From assembly GCA_016714225.1 (NCBI GenBank), contig JADJNS010000003.1:186001-250000 (forward strand): a stretch of DNA of 64,000 bases, written 5' to 3'. Both the position numbers and the translations under genes were made by a program. The notes below the pieces were generated by a model. The model was not told where the DNA came from. It searched no databases and was given only the letters and a program-made list of their open reading frames with translations. Source of the stretch: Archangiaceae bacterium (GTDB taxonomy: Bacteria; Myxococcota; Myxococcia; Myxococcales; Myxococcaceae). Below, in pieces: positions 27,488-37,150 of this stretch (position 1 is its first letter; each line of letters begins with the position of its first letter).

Positions 27488-28120
27488 TCAGAGCTCCTCG
27501 GGGCGCTTGCTGAAGGTGTGCGCCACCCCGTGGCAGCCCGCCGACGCGCACGAGACGCGGTTCGCCTTCAGCTCTTCGGCCATCGCGCGGTGCTCTTTCA
27601 CGTCACGAAAAGAGGCCAGCGCCCCCGAGTGGCATTGCTGGCAGTTCGCATTGGGAAAGGGTTTGGCGATGCGAACTTCTTCGTGAAACTTCTCCAGCGA
27701 CCAGCTGCGGTAGCCGCCCAGGTAGTAATTGTAGACGTGCGACATGCCCTTCAGCTTGGTCAGCGGGTAACCCAGCATCGAGTAGTCGGCGTGGCAGGTG
27801 TAGCAGGCCGAGCCGCCGAACATCGGGTTGCGCCCGTGCCGCGACGCCAGCGACTTGCTCTCGGGGTCTTCGAGATCGGTCAGGTGCGTGGTCATCACGT
27901 GGCACGAGCCGCAGAACTCGGCCTCGGTGGTGCGGTGCATGCCGTGCGCCGTGGTGGCCACCGCAGAGAGGAAAGGGAAGACCGCGAGGCCGAGCAGCAG
28001 CCTGATGCGGGTGCCCATGGTGAGCCGGGGGCGCATGACCAGGTGATGCAGCAGCAGCACGGCCGCCACCGCCGCGGTGCCCAGCGCCAGAGCGCCCATC
28101 GGTGTCGACGCACCTTCCAT
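27488..28120 (-). CDS. NapC/NirT-type membrane-anchored multiheme quinol dehydrogenase
   Basis: This 210-residue protein has N-terminal hydrophobic segments (GALALGTAAVAAVLLLHHLVM and LLLGLAVFPFLSAVATT) and heme motifs CGSCH, CYTCH and CQQCH. A fourth potential site is CASAGCH, with four residues between the cysteines. Tetraheme NapC/NrfH/CymA proteins oxidise menaquinol and pass electrons to periplasmic partners, so this would be the inner-membrane entry point. ATG 28120 was chosen over upstream in-frame codons because it directly precedes the membrane segment. It is the first gene of the minus-strand arm. Confidence 0.85.
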   Translation of the reverse strand: MEGASTPMGALALGTAAVAAVLLLHHLVMRPRLTMGTRIRLLLGLAVFPFLSAVATTAHGMHRTTEAEFCGSCHVMTTHLTDLEDPESKSLASRHGRNPMFGGSACYTCHADYSMLGYPLTKLKGMSHVYNYYLGGYRSWSLEKFHEEVRIAKPFPNANCQQCHSGALASFRDVKEHRAMAEELKANRVSCASAGCHGVAHTFSKRPEEL

Positions 28121-28175
28121 CAGATCGGCCCCATTCGGTTGTTCCCCCCAAACGTGAGCACTACCGCAATTGCTT

Positions 28176-28190
28176 GCATAGTGCACGCCC
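28176..28190 (-). promoter_or_regulatory. weak sigma-54-like element upstream of the NapC operon
   Basis: On the minus strand it reads GGGCGTGCACTATGC. GG is at 28189-28188 and GC at 28177-28176. The match is poor at -12 (ATGC), and the leader would be about 45 bases, unlike the other promoters. The palindrome at 28223 is centred 43 bp upstream, close to the distance seen elsewhere. Confidence 0.3.
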
Positions 28191-28222
28191 CGTCGCGTTC
28201 CCTGAGAGCGGGGTCACTTTTG

Positions 28223-28241
28223 ACGCGCAAGTGTTGCGCGT
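28223..28241. promoter_or_regulatory. 19-bp perfect inverted repeat between the divergent cytochrome operons
   Basis: ACGCGCAAGTGTTGCGCGT has 8-bp arms around a 3-bp centre and contains the GCA-N5-TGC core at 28227-28237. It is the longest perfect dyad of this kind in the window. It lies in the 218-bp gap (28121-28338) between the NapC-type gene and the barrel gene, where a shared activator or repressor would be expected. Confidence 0.55.
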
Positions 28242-28338
28242 GAGGCCCTTCGGAAATCGAAATATTTGCGCTACCTCACTGCGCGCGCGACGCGCTAAGT
28301 GATGCTCACGGCGCCTTAAGAACCTCGAGGGTCACCAG

Positions 28339-29688
28339 GTGAGGGGACGCGGCAAATCAGCTCTCGGTCGTGCGGCGCAGGTCATCGCGCTCGTGGCGCT
28401 GCCCGCGCTCGGGGCCGAGCCGGCGTGGGTCGACGCCCGGGTGACCTCGACGATGCAGCTGTTCCAGCAGGCCCTGGTGCCCGGCCTGCCGGCGGCGGTC
28501 ACCCGCGTCGAGCCCGCGTACCCGTTCACCGTCTCGGCCTTCACCCGCTTCGGGGCTCTGGGCTCGGCGACGCTCGGCGGAGCCTTCAGCGGCGAGCTCT
28601 CGGCCTGGGGCCGCCTCGGCCCGCTCGACAATCGCCTCGGCGACGGTGACCTCACCGCCGCCTGGGTGCAGTTCACCCGCTCGCACTGGCGCGTGCGCCT
28701 GGGGCGGCAGATCACGCTGCCCGGCTCGAGCCGCTACGTGCGCTTCGACGGCGCCACCGTCGGCCTCACCTTCGACCCCATCGACGTGCAGGTCTACGGC
28801 GGCTGGGTGGCCCTGCCGCGCTGGTCGCAGGTGCGCGGCGCGGTGCTCGCCGGCTTCGCCACCGACGCGCTCGTCGACCCCGCGCTGCTCGAGGCCCAGA
28901 ACCGCGCCGGGCAGTTCACCTACGGCGCGCGGCTCGCCGCCCGCCTTCCGGTCGGCCAGCTCGCGGTCGGCTTTCACGAGCAGCGCGACGCCGTCGGCGT
29001 GGCGTACCGGGTGGTGAGCGCCGACGGCGCCGCCCGCCCCGCTGACTGGCTCACCGTCGGCGCGCGCCTCACCTTCGACCTCACCGCGCTGGCGATCAGC
29101 GAGGCGCGCGTGTTCGCCGACGTGCGAACCCCGTGGCTGCCGTTGGCGGTCGACTACTCGTACCAGAGCCCCACGCTGCTGCTCCCCAGCACCTCGGTGC
29201 TCGCAGCGTTCGGCGGGCTCTCGTGGCACGAGCTGGGCGCCGAGGCCACCTGGCGCGCGCTGCAGACGCTCAAGCTCGTAGGCCGCGCCGCGGCGCAGCT
29301 GTACGAGGGCGATCGCCCGGGCGGGCGAGGGGGCCTCAAGCTCACCTGGGCGCCCGACGTCGATCAGCGGCTCTTGCTGCTCGCCGAAGCGGGGCGCGCG
29401 CTCGTCCCCCCGTCGGGGTTCACCTTCGCCCGGGTGGGCGCGCGCGGCCGCCTCGCCGAGACGGTCTGGCTCAGCGGCGACGGCGCGCTCTACGTCTACG
29501 ACCAGCCCATTCGCGGGCACTCGTACTCGCTCACCGGCATCGCCAGCGTCGAGTGGGCGCCCTTCGCCCGCGTGCGCGGCCTGCTCTCGGCCACCGTGAT
29601 GACCACCCCGTACTCTGCCTACGAGCTGCAGGGGCTCGCCCGGGTGGTGGTCGAGCTCGGCACCGTCGCCGAAGGGAGCACCCCGTGA
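28339..29688 (+). CDS. outer-membrane beta-barrel protein of the cytochrome locus
   Basis: This 449-residue protein has a signal peptide (ALGRAAQVIALVALPALGA, cleavage near residue 26). Alternating hydrophobic/polar strands with frequent Trp, Tyr and Arg follow, for example WRVRLGRQITLPGSSRYVRF and SYSLTGIASVEWAPFARVRGLL. This is a barrel pattern, but I do not recognise an MtrB/PioB signature. Its place as first gene before two heme lipoproteins suggests the porin sheath of a porin-cytochrome conduit. GTG 28339 is preceded by CGAGGG. Its stop overlaps the next ATG by one base (TGATG). Confidence 0.65.
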   Translation: MRGRGKSALGRAAQVIALVALPALGAEPAWVDARVTSTMQLFQQALVPGLPAAVTRVEPAYPFTVSAFTRFGALGSATLGGAFSGELSAWGRLGPLDNRLGDGDLTAAWVQFTRSHWRVRLGRQITLPGSSRYVRFDGATVGLTFDPIDVQVYGGWVALPRWSQVRGAVLAGFATDALVDPALLEAQNRAGQFTYGARLAARLPVGQLAVGFHEQRDAVGVAYRVVSADGAARPADWLTVGARLTFDLTALAISEARVFADVRTPWLPLAVDYSYQSPTLLLPSTSVLAAFGGLSWHELGAEATWRALQTLKLVGRAAAQLYEGDRPGGRGGLKLTWAPDVDQRLLLLAEAGRALVPPSGFTFARVGARGRLAETVWLSGDGALYVYDQPIRGHSYSLTGIASVEWAPFARVRGLLSATVMTTPYSAYELQGLARVVVELGTVAEGSTP

Positions 29689-30740
29689 TGCGCCACCGGG
29701 TCGCCATCGCCGCGGTGGCCACGCTCGCGGTCGCGCTCGCCTGCCGCGGCACGCTGCTCACCCGCTTCGACCACCGCGCCCACCTCGCCGAGCGGGCCTG
29801 CGGCGGCCCCGATCAGCCGGCCTGCCTCAACTGCACCAGCTGCCACACCGGTGCCGTCTCCGCCGAGCACGACGCGTTCGCTCCTCCCCGGGTGGCGGCC
29901 TGCGGCGCCTGCCACCCCGACGCCGAGCAGAAGCTGAACCACGCGCTGCGGCCTGCGGTGGCAGCGGTGCCGGCCGGCAAGCGGGTGCTGTTCTCGCACT
30001 CGCGCCACCTGGCGATGGGTGAGCTCAACGGCCAATGCGTGAAGTGTCACGCTGGCGCCGTCGGCTTCTCGAGCGGGCCGCCCCTTTTTCCACCCATGGC
30101 GACCTGTCTGGGTTGCCATCAGCACCGCGCAGAGTTCGACCGCGGTGAGTGTCTGGGCTGTCACACGTTGTCTGATTTGAGAAAGCTCCAGCCGGTCAGC
30201 TTCATGGCCCACGACGTGGGGTGGATGCGGCGACACCCGGTCGACGCCCGCTCGAGCGGCGCGACCTGCACGCTGTGCCACGCCCAGACCCAGTGCGACA
30301 GCTGCCACGACGCCACCAAGAGGCTGGGGCCGGCCCAGGTCGCGCCCGAGCAAATCGATCGCAACTTCGTGCACCGCTTCGACTTCGTGTCTCGCCACGC
30401 GCTCGAGTCGCGCTCGCAGCCGGGCAGCTGCTTCACCTGCCACGCCCGCACCGAGTGCGACGCCTGCCACGCCTCGCGCGGAGTGAGCGCCTCGGTGCGC
30501 GGGGCGGCCAGCCCCCACCCGCCGGGTTGGGCGAGCGGCGCGGTCTCGAACAGCCACGGCCCGGCCGCGCGCCGCGACCTCGCCAGCTGCGCCGCGTGCC
30601 ACGACCAGGGCGCGGCCAGCAACTGCGTCTCGTGCCACAAGGTCGGCGGCGTCGGGGGCACTCCCCACCCGCCGGGGTGGCGCAGCACCGCGCCCCTCTC
30701 GAGCGCGGCCTGCACCCCCTGCCACGGAGCCGGCCGATGA
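29688..30740 (+). CDS. 12-heme c-type cytochrome lipoprotein
   Basis: This 350-residue protein has a lipoprotein signal (IAAVATLAVALACRG, Cys near residue 19) and twelve CxxCH motifs: CTSCH, CGACH, CVKCH, two CLGCH, CTLCH, CDSCH, CFTCH, CDACH, CAACH, CVSCH and CTPCH. His-rich stretches such as FDHRAHLAERA and FSHSRHLAMGE resemble the cytochrome c3/c7-type axial ligand segments. Two PHPPGW repeats occur near the C-terminus. It overlaps both neighbours (TGATG upstream, ATGA downstream), so the three plus-strand genes form a tightly coupled operon. It probably carries electrons across or beside the barrel. Confidence 0.9.
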   Translation: MRHRVAIAAVATLAVALACRGTLLTRFDHRAHLAERACGGPDQPACLNCTSCHTGAVSAEHDAFAPPRVAACGACHPDAEQKLNHALRPAVAAVPAGKRVLFSHSRHLAMGELNGQCVKCHAGAVGFSSGPPLFPPMATCLGCHQHRAEFDRGECLGCHTLSDLRKLQPVSFMAHDVGWMRRHPVDARSSGATCTLCHAQTQCDSCHDATKRLGPAQVAPEQIDRNFVHRFDFVSRHALESRSQPGSCFTCHARTECDACHASRGVSASVRGAASPHPPGWASGAVSNSHGPAARRDLASCAACHDQGAASNCVSCHKVGGVGGTPHPPGWRSTAPLSSAACTPCHGAGR

Positions 30741-32194
30741 AGCGCCTCGGGTCAGTCGCCTTCGCGCTGCTCGCCGCCGCGTGCCTCTCGCCCCGCGAGC
30801 CGTCGGGCCGCGAAGACGGCACCTGCACCGCCTGCCACGGCGACGCCGCCCGGGCGGGCGACGCGCTGACCCGCGCCGCGCCTCCGAAAGACCTGCACGG
30901 CAACGTCGAGACGCGCTTCCCCGGGGTCGGCGCGCACCAGCGCCACCTCGACGGCAGCGCGCTCTTCCCCAAGGTCGCCTGCGCCACCTGCCACCCGGTG
31001 CCCGACCGCACCATCGCCGACGGCCACGACGACGGCCGGGTGCAGGTGCTCGTCACCTCGTGGAGCCCGCTGACGGCCACCTGCTCGGGCGGCACCTGCC
31101 ACACCAAAGCCTCGGGCGAGTGGACGCGGCCTCGCCCCACCGACCAGGCGTGCGGCAGCTGCCACGGCGTGCCGCCGCCCGCCCCGCACCCCCAGGCCGG
31201 CAGCTGCGAGTCGTGTCACGGCCCGCTCAGCGCCGCCACCCACCTCGATGGCGTGGTCACCCGCGTCGCCGAGCGCTGCGACGCGTGCCACGGCAGCGAC
31301 GCCACCGGCGCACCGCCCAAGGGGCTCGACGGCGGCACCTCGAGCGCCCAGCGCGGAGTCGGCGCGCACCAGGCCCACCTCGCCGGTGGCGCTGCGTCTC
31401 GGCCGGTGCCCTGCGAAGGCTGCCACGAGGTGCCGGCGATGGCGGTCACCGTCCATCACCCCAACGGGGGCCCGGCCGAGGTGAAGGCCGACGCGGGCTT
31501 CGACCTGGCCACCGGCACCTGCCGCAACGCCTGCCACCTGCAGCAGCAGCCCGGGTGGACGCAGAGCGGCCCGCTGTCGTGCACCGGCTGCCACGGCCAG
31601 CCGCCGGCGTACCCGCACCCGCAGCTCACCGACTGCGCGGTGTGCCACCCCTCGGGCCGGGCGCTGCACGTCGACGGCACGGTCGAGGCGGCGGTGCCCC
31701 AGGCCTGCGACGGGTGCCACGGCAGCGCGGCGAACCCCGCGCCACCGCGCGACCTCGACGGAGGCACCTCGACCGCGCGGCGCGGAGTCGGCGCGCACCA
31801 GGCCCACCTGGTCGGCCGCGGGCTCGCCCGGCCGGTGACGTGCGACGAGTGCCACGCGGTGCCCGCGCAGGTGCGCAGCGCCGGCCACCTCGACGGGGTG
31901 GTGCAGGTTCGCTTCTCGGGCGTGGCGGTCAACGGCGCGCTCACGCCCAGCTACGCGGGCGGCAGCTGCGCGAGCACCGCCTGTCATGACCTCTCGGGGT
32001 ACACCGGCGGCGCGAGCGCCGGCGGCTCGACCCCCGCCCCGGCGTGGACCCAGGTCGACGGCGGGCAGGCCACCTGCACCTCGTGCCATGGCCAGCCGCC
32101 TCCGGCGCCGCACGTGGCGAGGTCCGACTGTGGCACCTGCCATCGCCTCGAGCCGGCGCTCCACGTGAACGGGCACCTCGACTTCCAGCCCTGA
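30737..32194 (+). CDS. multiheme lipoprotein with CxxCH and CxxxxCH sites (GSu_C4xC__C2xCH type)
   Basis: This 485-residue protein has a lipoprotein signal (VAFALLAAACLSP). It has twelve CxxCH sites plus three unusual ones: CSGGTCH and CASTACH (four residues between cysteines) and CRNACH (three). Alternating CxxxxCH and CxxCH motifs recall the Geobacter family TIGR01904. The protein contains internal repeats, with LDGGTSSAQRGVGAHQAHL near residue 200 and a near copy near residue 340, so it grew by duplication. It is the last gene of the plus-strand arm and may be a cell-surface or extracellular heme protein. Confidence 0.85.
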   Translation: MKRLGSVAFALLAAACLSPREPSGREDGTCTACHGDAARAGDALTRAAPPKDLHGNVETRFPGVGAHQRHLDGSALFPKVACATCHPVPDRTIADGHDDGRVQVLVTSWSPLTATCSGGTCHTKASGEWTRPRPTDQACGSCHGVPPPAPHPQAGSCESCHGPLSAATHLDGVVTRVAERCDACHGSDATGAPPKGLDGGTSSAQRGVGAHQAHLAGGAASRPVPCEGCHEVPAMAVTVHHPNGGPAEVKADAGFDLATGTCRNACHLQQQPGWTQSGPLSCTGCHGQPPAYPHPQLTDCAVCHPSGRALHVDGTVEAAVPQACDGCHGSAANPAPPRDLDGGTSTARRGVGAHQAHLVGRGLARPVTCDECHAVPAQVRSAGHLDGVVQVRFSGVAVNGALTPSYAGGSCASTACHDLSGYTGGASAGGSTPAPAWTQVDGGQATCTSCHGQPPPAPHVARSDCGTCHRLEPALHVNGHLDFQP

Positions 32195-32249
32195 GACCGC
32201 CCCGACGGGCCTTGGGGGGGGCGCCATCACTGGCTAGACTCTCCAGGAG

Positions 32250-33551
32250 ATGAAGGAAGCGGAGCTTCAGACGAACCGGCTGCAGGCGCTGGCCGAGTCG
32301 TCGCAGATGTTCGCCGAGGCGAGCCGCGACCTGGGCCGGCTGCTCGGCCTGGTGGCCCGGCGGTTCTCCGAGCTCATCGGCGACGCCACCAACATTCGCC
32401 TCATCGAAGGCGACGCCCTGGTGCCGGTCGCGACCTACCACCCCGATCGCGAGGTGAACGGCTACCTGCGCGAGTACCACGACGCCACCCCGCTCAAGGT
32501 GGGGGTCGGCATCTCGGGCCGGGTGCTCGAGACGGGCGAGCCGTACTTCGAGCCCCACCTCGACCTCGAGCAGCTCAAGCAGCGGGTGGCTCCCGGCTTC
32601 GTGCCCATCTTCGAGAAGATCGGCATCACCGGCATGATCGTGGTGCGGCTGCGGGCGCGCGGCATCAACCTCGGCTACCTCGCCCTGTTCCGCATCAGCA
32701 CCGCCCATGCGCCCTACACCCTCGACGACCTGCGCCTGGTGCAAGACCTCGCCGACCGGGCCGCGCTGGCCATCGACACCAGCCAGCTGGTCGACGGGCT
32801 CGAGCGCCGGGTGGCCGAGCGCACGGTCGCGCTCGAGACGGCGAACCGCGAGCTCGAGGCGTTCGCCTTCTCGGTCTCGCACGACCTGCAGTCACCGCTG
32901 CGCTCGATCGACGGGTTCTCGCGCATCTTGGAAGAAGACTACGGCGCCCGGCTCGACGACGAGGGGCGGCGGCTGCTCGCGGTGGTGCGGCGCAACGCCC
33001 AGCACATGGGCACGCTCATCGACCACCTGCTGCGCCTGTCGCGGCTGGGCCACGGCGCGATTCAGCCGGTCGAGCAGACCGACATGCGCGAGCTGGTCGA
33101 GAAGGTGCTGGCCGAGGTGCGCGCCGCCCACCCGAACGTGAAGGTCGACGCGCGCATCGGCGACCTGCCGCTGGCGGTCTGCAACCCGCAGCTGATGCGC
33201 CAGGTCTGGGCGAACCTGCTCGACAACGCCGTGAAGTACTCGGGCAAGAAGCCGGTCGCGCAGCTCGAGGTGTGCGGCCAGCGCCAGAACGGCGAGCTGC
33301 GCTACACCGTGACCGACCACGGCGCCGGCTTCGACCCCCAGAACGCGAGCAAGCTGTTCGGCGTGTTCCAACGGCTGCACCACGCGAGCGACTTTCAAGG
33401 CAACGGCGTGGGCCTGGCCCTGGTGCAGCGCATCGTCACGCGCCATGGCGGGCGGGTCTGGGCCGAAGGCCGGCTCGACGACGGAGCCACCTTCGGCTTC
33501 GGTCTGCCCGAGAACGGGCCGGGCCAGCTGCCGCGGCCGGGCAAGCCGTAG
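32250..33551 (+). CDS. GAF-domain sensor histidine kinase
   Basis: This 433-residue cytoplasmic kinase begins with a GAF domain (residues 5-175, including NIRLIEGDALVPVATYHPD and GVGISGRVLETGEPYF). A HisKA domain follows with the phosphoacceptor motif FSVSHDLQSPLRSIDGF near residue 212, then HATPase_c with NLLDNAVKYS, DHGAGFD and GNGVGLALV. It has no transmembrane segment. ATG 32250 is preceded by AGGAG. No response regulator is adjacent, so it is an orphan. Its position just after the cytochrome operon may mean redox sensing, but that is inference. Confidence 0.9.
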   Translation: MKEAELQTNRLQALAESSQMFAEASRDLGRLLGLVARRFSELIGDATNIRLIEGDALVPVATYHPDREVNGYLREYHDATPLKVGVGISGRVLETGEPYFEPHLDLEQLKQRVAPGFVPIFEKIGITGMIVVRLRARGINLGYLALFRISTAHAPYTLDDLRLVQDLADRAALAIDTSQLVDGLERRVAERTVALETANRELEAFAFSVSHDLQSPLRSIDGFSRILEEDYGARLDDEGRRLLAVVRRNAQHMGTLIDHLLRLSRLGHGAIQPVEQTDMRELVEKVLAEVRAAHPNVKVDARIGDLPLAVCNPQLMRQVWANLLDNAVKYSGKKPVAQLEVCGQRQNGELRYTVTDHGAGFDPQNASKLFGVFQRLHHASDFQGNGVGLALVQRIVTRHGGRVWAEGRLDDGATFGFGLPENGPGQLPRPGKP

Positions 33552-33615
33552 AGCCCGGGCCAACAGCCCCACACCCCAAATCATTCGGTGCTACGAGCCA
33601 CGGCTCCACCGAAAA

Positions 33616-35238
<1,623 letters not shown>

Positions 35239-35310
35239 CCGCCGTCACCGACCGGTGAGTCGCGGTTCGTTCAGCTCTGGTTAAGGTGCGGCTGAGACCT
35301 TGCGCGCCTC

Positions 35311-36294
35311 ATGCACGCACTGCTCCTCGCGGCGTCACTCCTGCTGGGCGACATTCACGAACGCGACGGCGGCCTCGTCGACGTGGTGACCCGCGACGGC
35401 GGCCAGGTTCCCACCGTCGCTCCCAAGCTGACCGACAACCTCGCGCCGGTGCTCGCTCCCGAGCTGGTGCCCGACGGGGGCGGCGCGGCCGACGGCGGCA
35501 TGCCCACCCTGGTCGCCCCTGCCGTGCTCTCCGTCTACAAGGTCGATCTCCCCGTCGAGGCCACGGTCACCGCCGGCGCGGCGATTCTCTACGCGACCAT
35601 GGACTTCCTCATCAAACCCTCGCTCGAGGGTGACATCTCGTGCCGGCAGCCGGTCGGCAACGGCCGCTGCAACCCGGCCAGCCTGAACGGCTTCGACCGC
35701 TACGCGGTGGGCCGTGACTCGGCGCCGTGGCGAACCTTCTCGGACATCGCGCTGGGCGCGAGCCTGGTGCTGCCCATCATCTACCTGGGGCTCGAGAGCA
35801 TCGCGCTGCCCACCCAGCACCCGGTGCTCGATTGGCTCAATGATCTGCTCATCGTCGCCGAGTCGATGGCGGTCACCGGCGCCCTCAACACCGTGCTCAA
35901 GTTCGCGGTGCGCAGACCGCGGCCGATTCGCTACGCCAACCTCACCGAGCCGGTCACCGAGTTCGACGCCGAGCTCTCGTTTCCCTCGGGGCACACCTCG
36001 ATGGTCGCGGCCGCCACCACCGCGATGACCATGACGGTGTTCTTGCGGCACCCCCGGTCGAAGGTGCGCTACGTCGTGCTCGGCGCCGGCGCCTTGCTCA
36101 CCGCGCTCACCGGCCTCGCCCGCGTCGAGTCGGGCAGCCACTTTCCCACCGACGTCATCGTCGGCGCGCTGGTGGGCGGCTTCGCCGGCTTCGCGGTGCC
36201 GTACTTCCACCGGCGGCTGCCAGCGCTCGCGCCGGTGGTCGCGCTCGACCTGGCGCACGGCGGAGCCACCTTCGGCGCCGCCGGCCAGTTCTGA
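35311..36294 (+). CDS. PAP2-family phosphatase, exported membrane protein
   Basis: This 327-residue protein has an N-terminal signal peptide (MHALLLAASLLLG) and an Asp/Gly-rich linker. Membrane helices and the three PAP2 motifs follow: KFAVRRPRP, PSGHTS and RVESGSHFPTDVIVG. PAP2 enzymes remove phosphate from lipid phosphates such as undecaprenyl pyrophosphate or phosphatidic acid at the periplasmic face. The fit to the motif set is good, so the class is secure but the substrate is not. It stands alone between Uup and a convergent response regulator. Confidence 0.85.
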   Translation: MHALLLAASLLLGDIHERDGGLVDVVTRDGGQVPTVAPKLTDNLAPVLAPELVPDGGGAADGGMPTLVAPAVLSVYKVDLPVEATVTAGAAILYATMDFLIKPSLEGDISCRQPVGNGRCNPASLNGFDRYAVGRDSAPWRTFSDIALGASLVLPIIYLGLESIALPTQHPVLDWLNDLLIVAESMAVTGALNTVLKFAVRRPRPIRYANLTEPVTEFDAELSFPSGHTSMVAAATTAMTMTVFLRHPRSKVRYVVLGAGALLTALTGLARVESGSHFPTDVIVGALVGGFAGFAVPYFHRRLPALAPVVALDLAHGGATFGAAGQF

Positions 36295-36300
36295 CCTGCC

Positions 36301-36972
36301 TCACCCGCGCGCCGCCTGCACCTCTCCGAGCGCGTAGCCCTCGCCCCGCACCGTGCGCACCACGTCGGCGCCGAGCTTCTTGCGCAGCCGCCCCACCAGC
36401 ACCTCGAGGCTGCCCGCCGCGCTCTCGCTCGCATCACCCCAGACGCCATCGAGCAGGTCATCGCGCGAGACCACCCGCCCAACGCGGTTCGCGAGGAACT
36501 CGAGAATCGCCCACTCGCGCGCGGTCACCGCCACCGGCGCGGTGTCGCGCAGCGCGCGCCGCGCCGAGAAGTCGAGCGTGCTCGCTTCAGTTCGCAGCAT
36601 CAGGCTGCGGGGCATCGTGCCGCGGCGCCCCAGCGCCCGAACGCGCGCGCGCAGCTCGGCCACCGCGAAGGGCTTGGTGAGAAAATCATCGGCCCCCGAG
36701 TCGAGGCCCTCGACGCGGGCTGCCACGCTCGAGCGCGCGGTGACCATCAGAATCGGCACCGTCGACCCCTCGGCGCGCAGCTCGCGGCACAGGGTGAGCC
36801 CCGAGCCGTCGGGCAGCCCCAGGTCGAGCAGCAACAGATCGGTGCCCGCGGTGGCCGCCAACCGCGCGCTGGCCAGGGTTTCGGCGGTGGTGACGGTGTG
36901 CCCGTCGCGCTCGAGTGCGCGCACCAGCACGCTCAAGACGTCGGCTTCGTCGTCGACCACCAGCACCCGCAT
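36301..36972 (-). CDS. OmpR-family response regulator
   Basis: This 223-residue regulator has an N-terminal receiver (VLVVDDEADVLSVLV, phosphoacceptor Asp in LLLLDLGLPDGSGL, and the conserved Lys in FLTKPFAVAELRARV). A winged-helix DNA-binding domain follows (VTAREWAILEFLANRVGRVVSRDDLLD, then LEVLVGRLRKKLG and VRTVRGEGYALG). ATG 36972 is the family-typical start. No histidine kinase gene is adjacent. It is divergent from the antiporter gene. Confidence 0.9.
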   Translation of the reverse strand: MRVLVVDDEADVLSVLVRALERDGHTVTTAETLASARLAATAGTDLLLLDLGLPDGSGLTLCRELRAEGSTVPILMVTARSSVAARVEGLDSGADDFLTKPFAVAELRARVRALGRRGTMPRSLMLRTEASTLDFSARRALRDTAPVAVTAREWAILEFLANRVGRVVSRDDLLDGVWGDASESAAGSLEVLVGRLRKKLGADVVRTVRGEGYALGEVQAARG

Positions 36973-37150
36973 CGGGGCCGCACCCTGCCACGGCCGGCAC
37001 CCGGCGGCATCACCGCTTCGCGCGGGCGGGAGCTCGCGGACGTCGACTCTCGAGGTCGACGGCGAGGTGGGGGCGGCCGGTGCGGTTGGGCAGGTGCTCG
37101 AAGGGCGCATTCGTCGCCGGAGCCCGCGTCGGGTGAAGTAGAGAGAGCGC

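Noticed and set aside
35285..35310. Sigma-54-like element (GG-N10-GC) before the PAP2 gene
   Set aside because: The GC is so close to ATG 35311 that transcription would begin inside the coding sequence, and no operator-like repeat is present.
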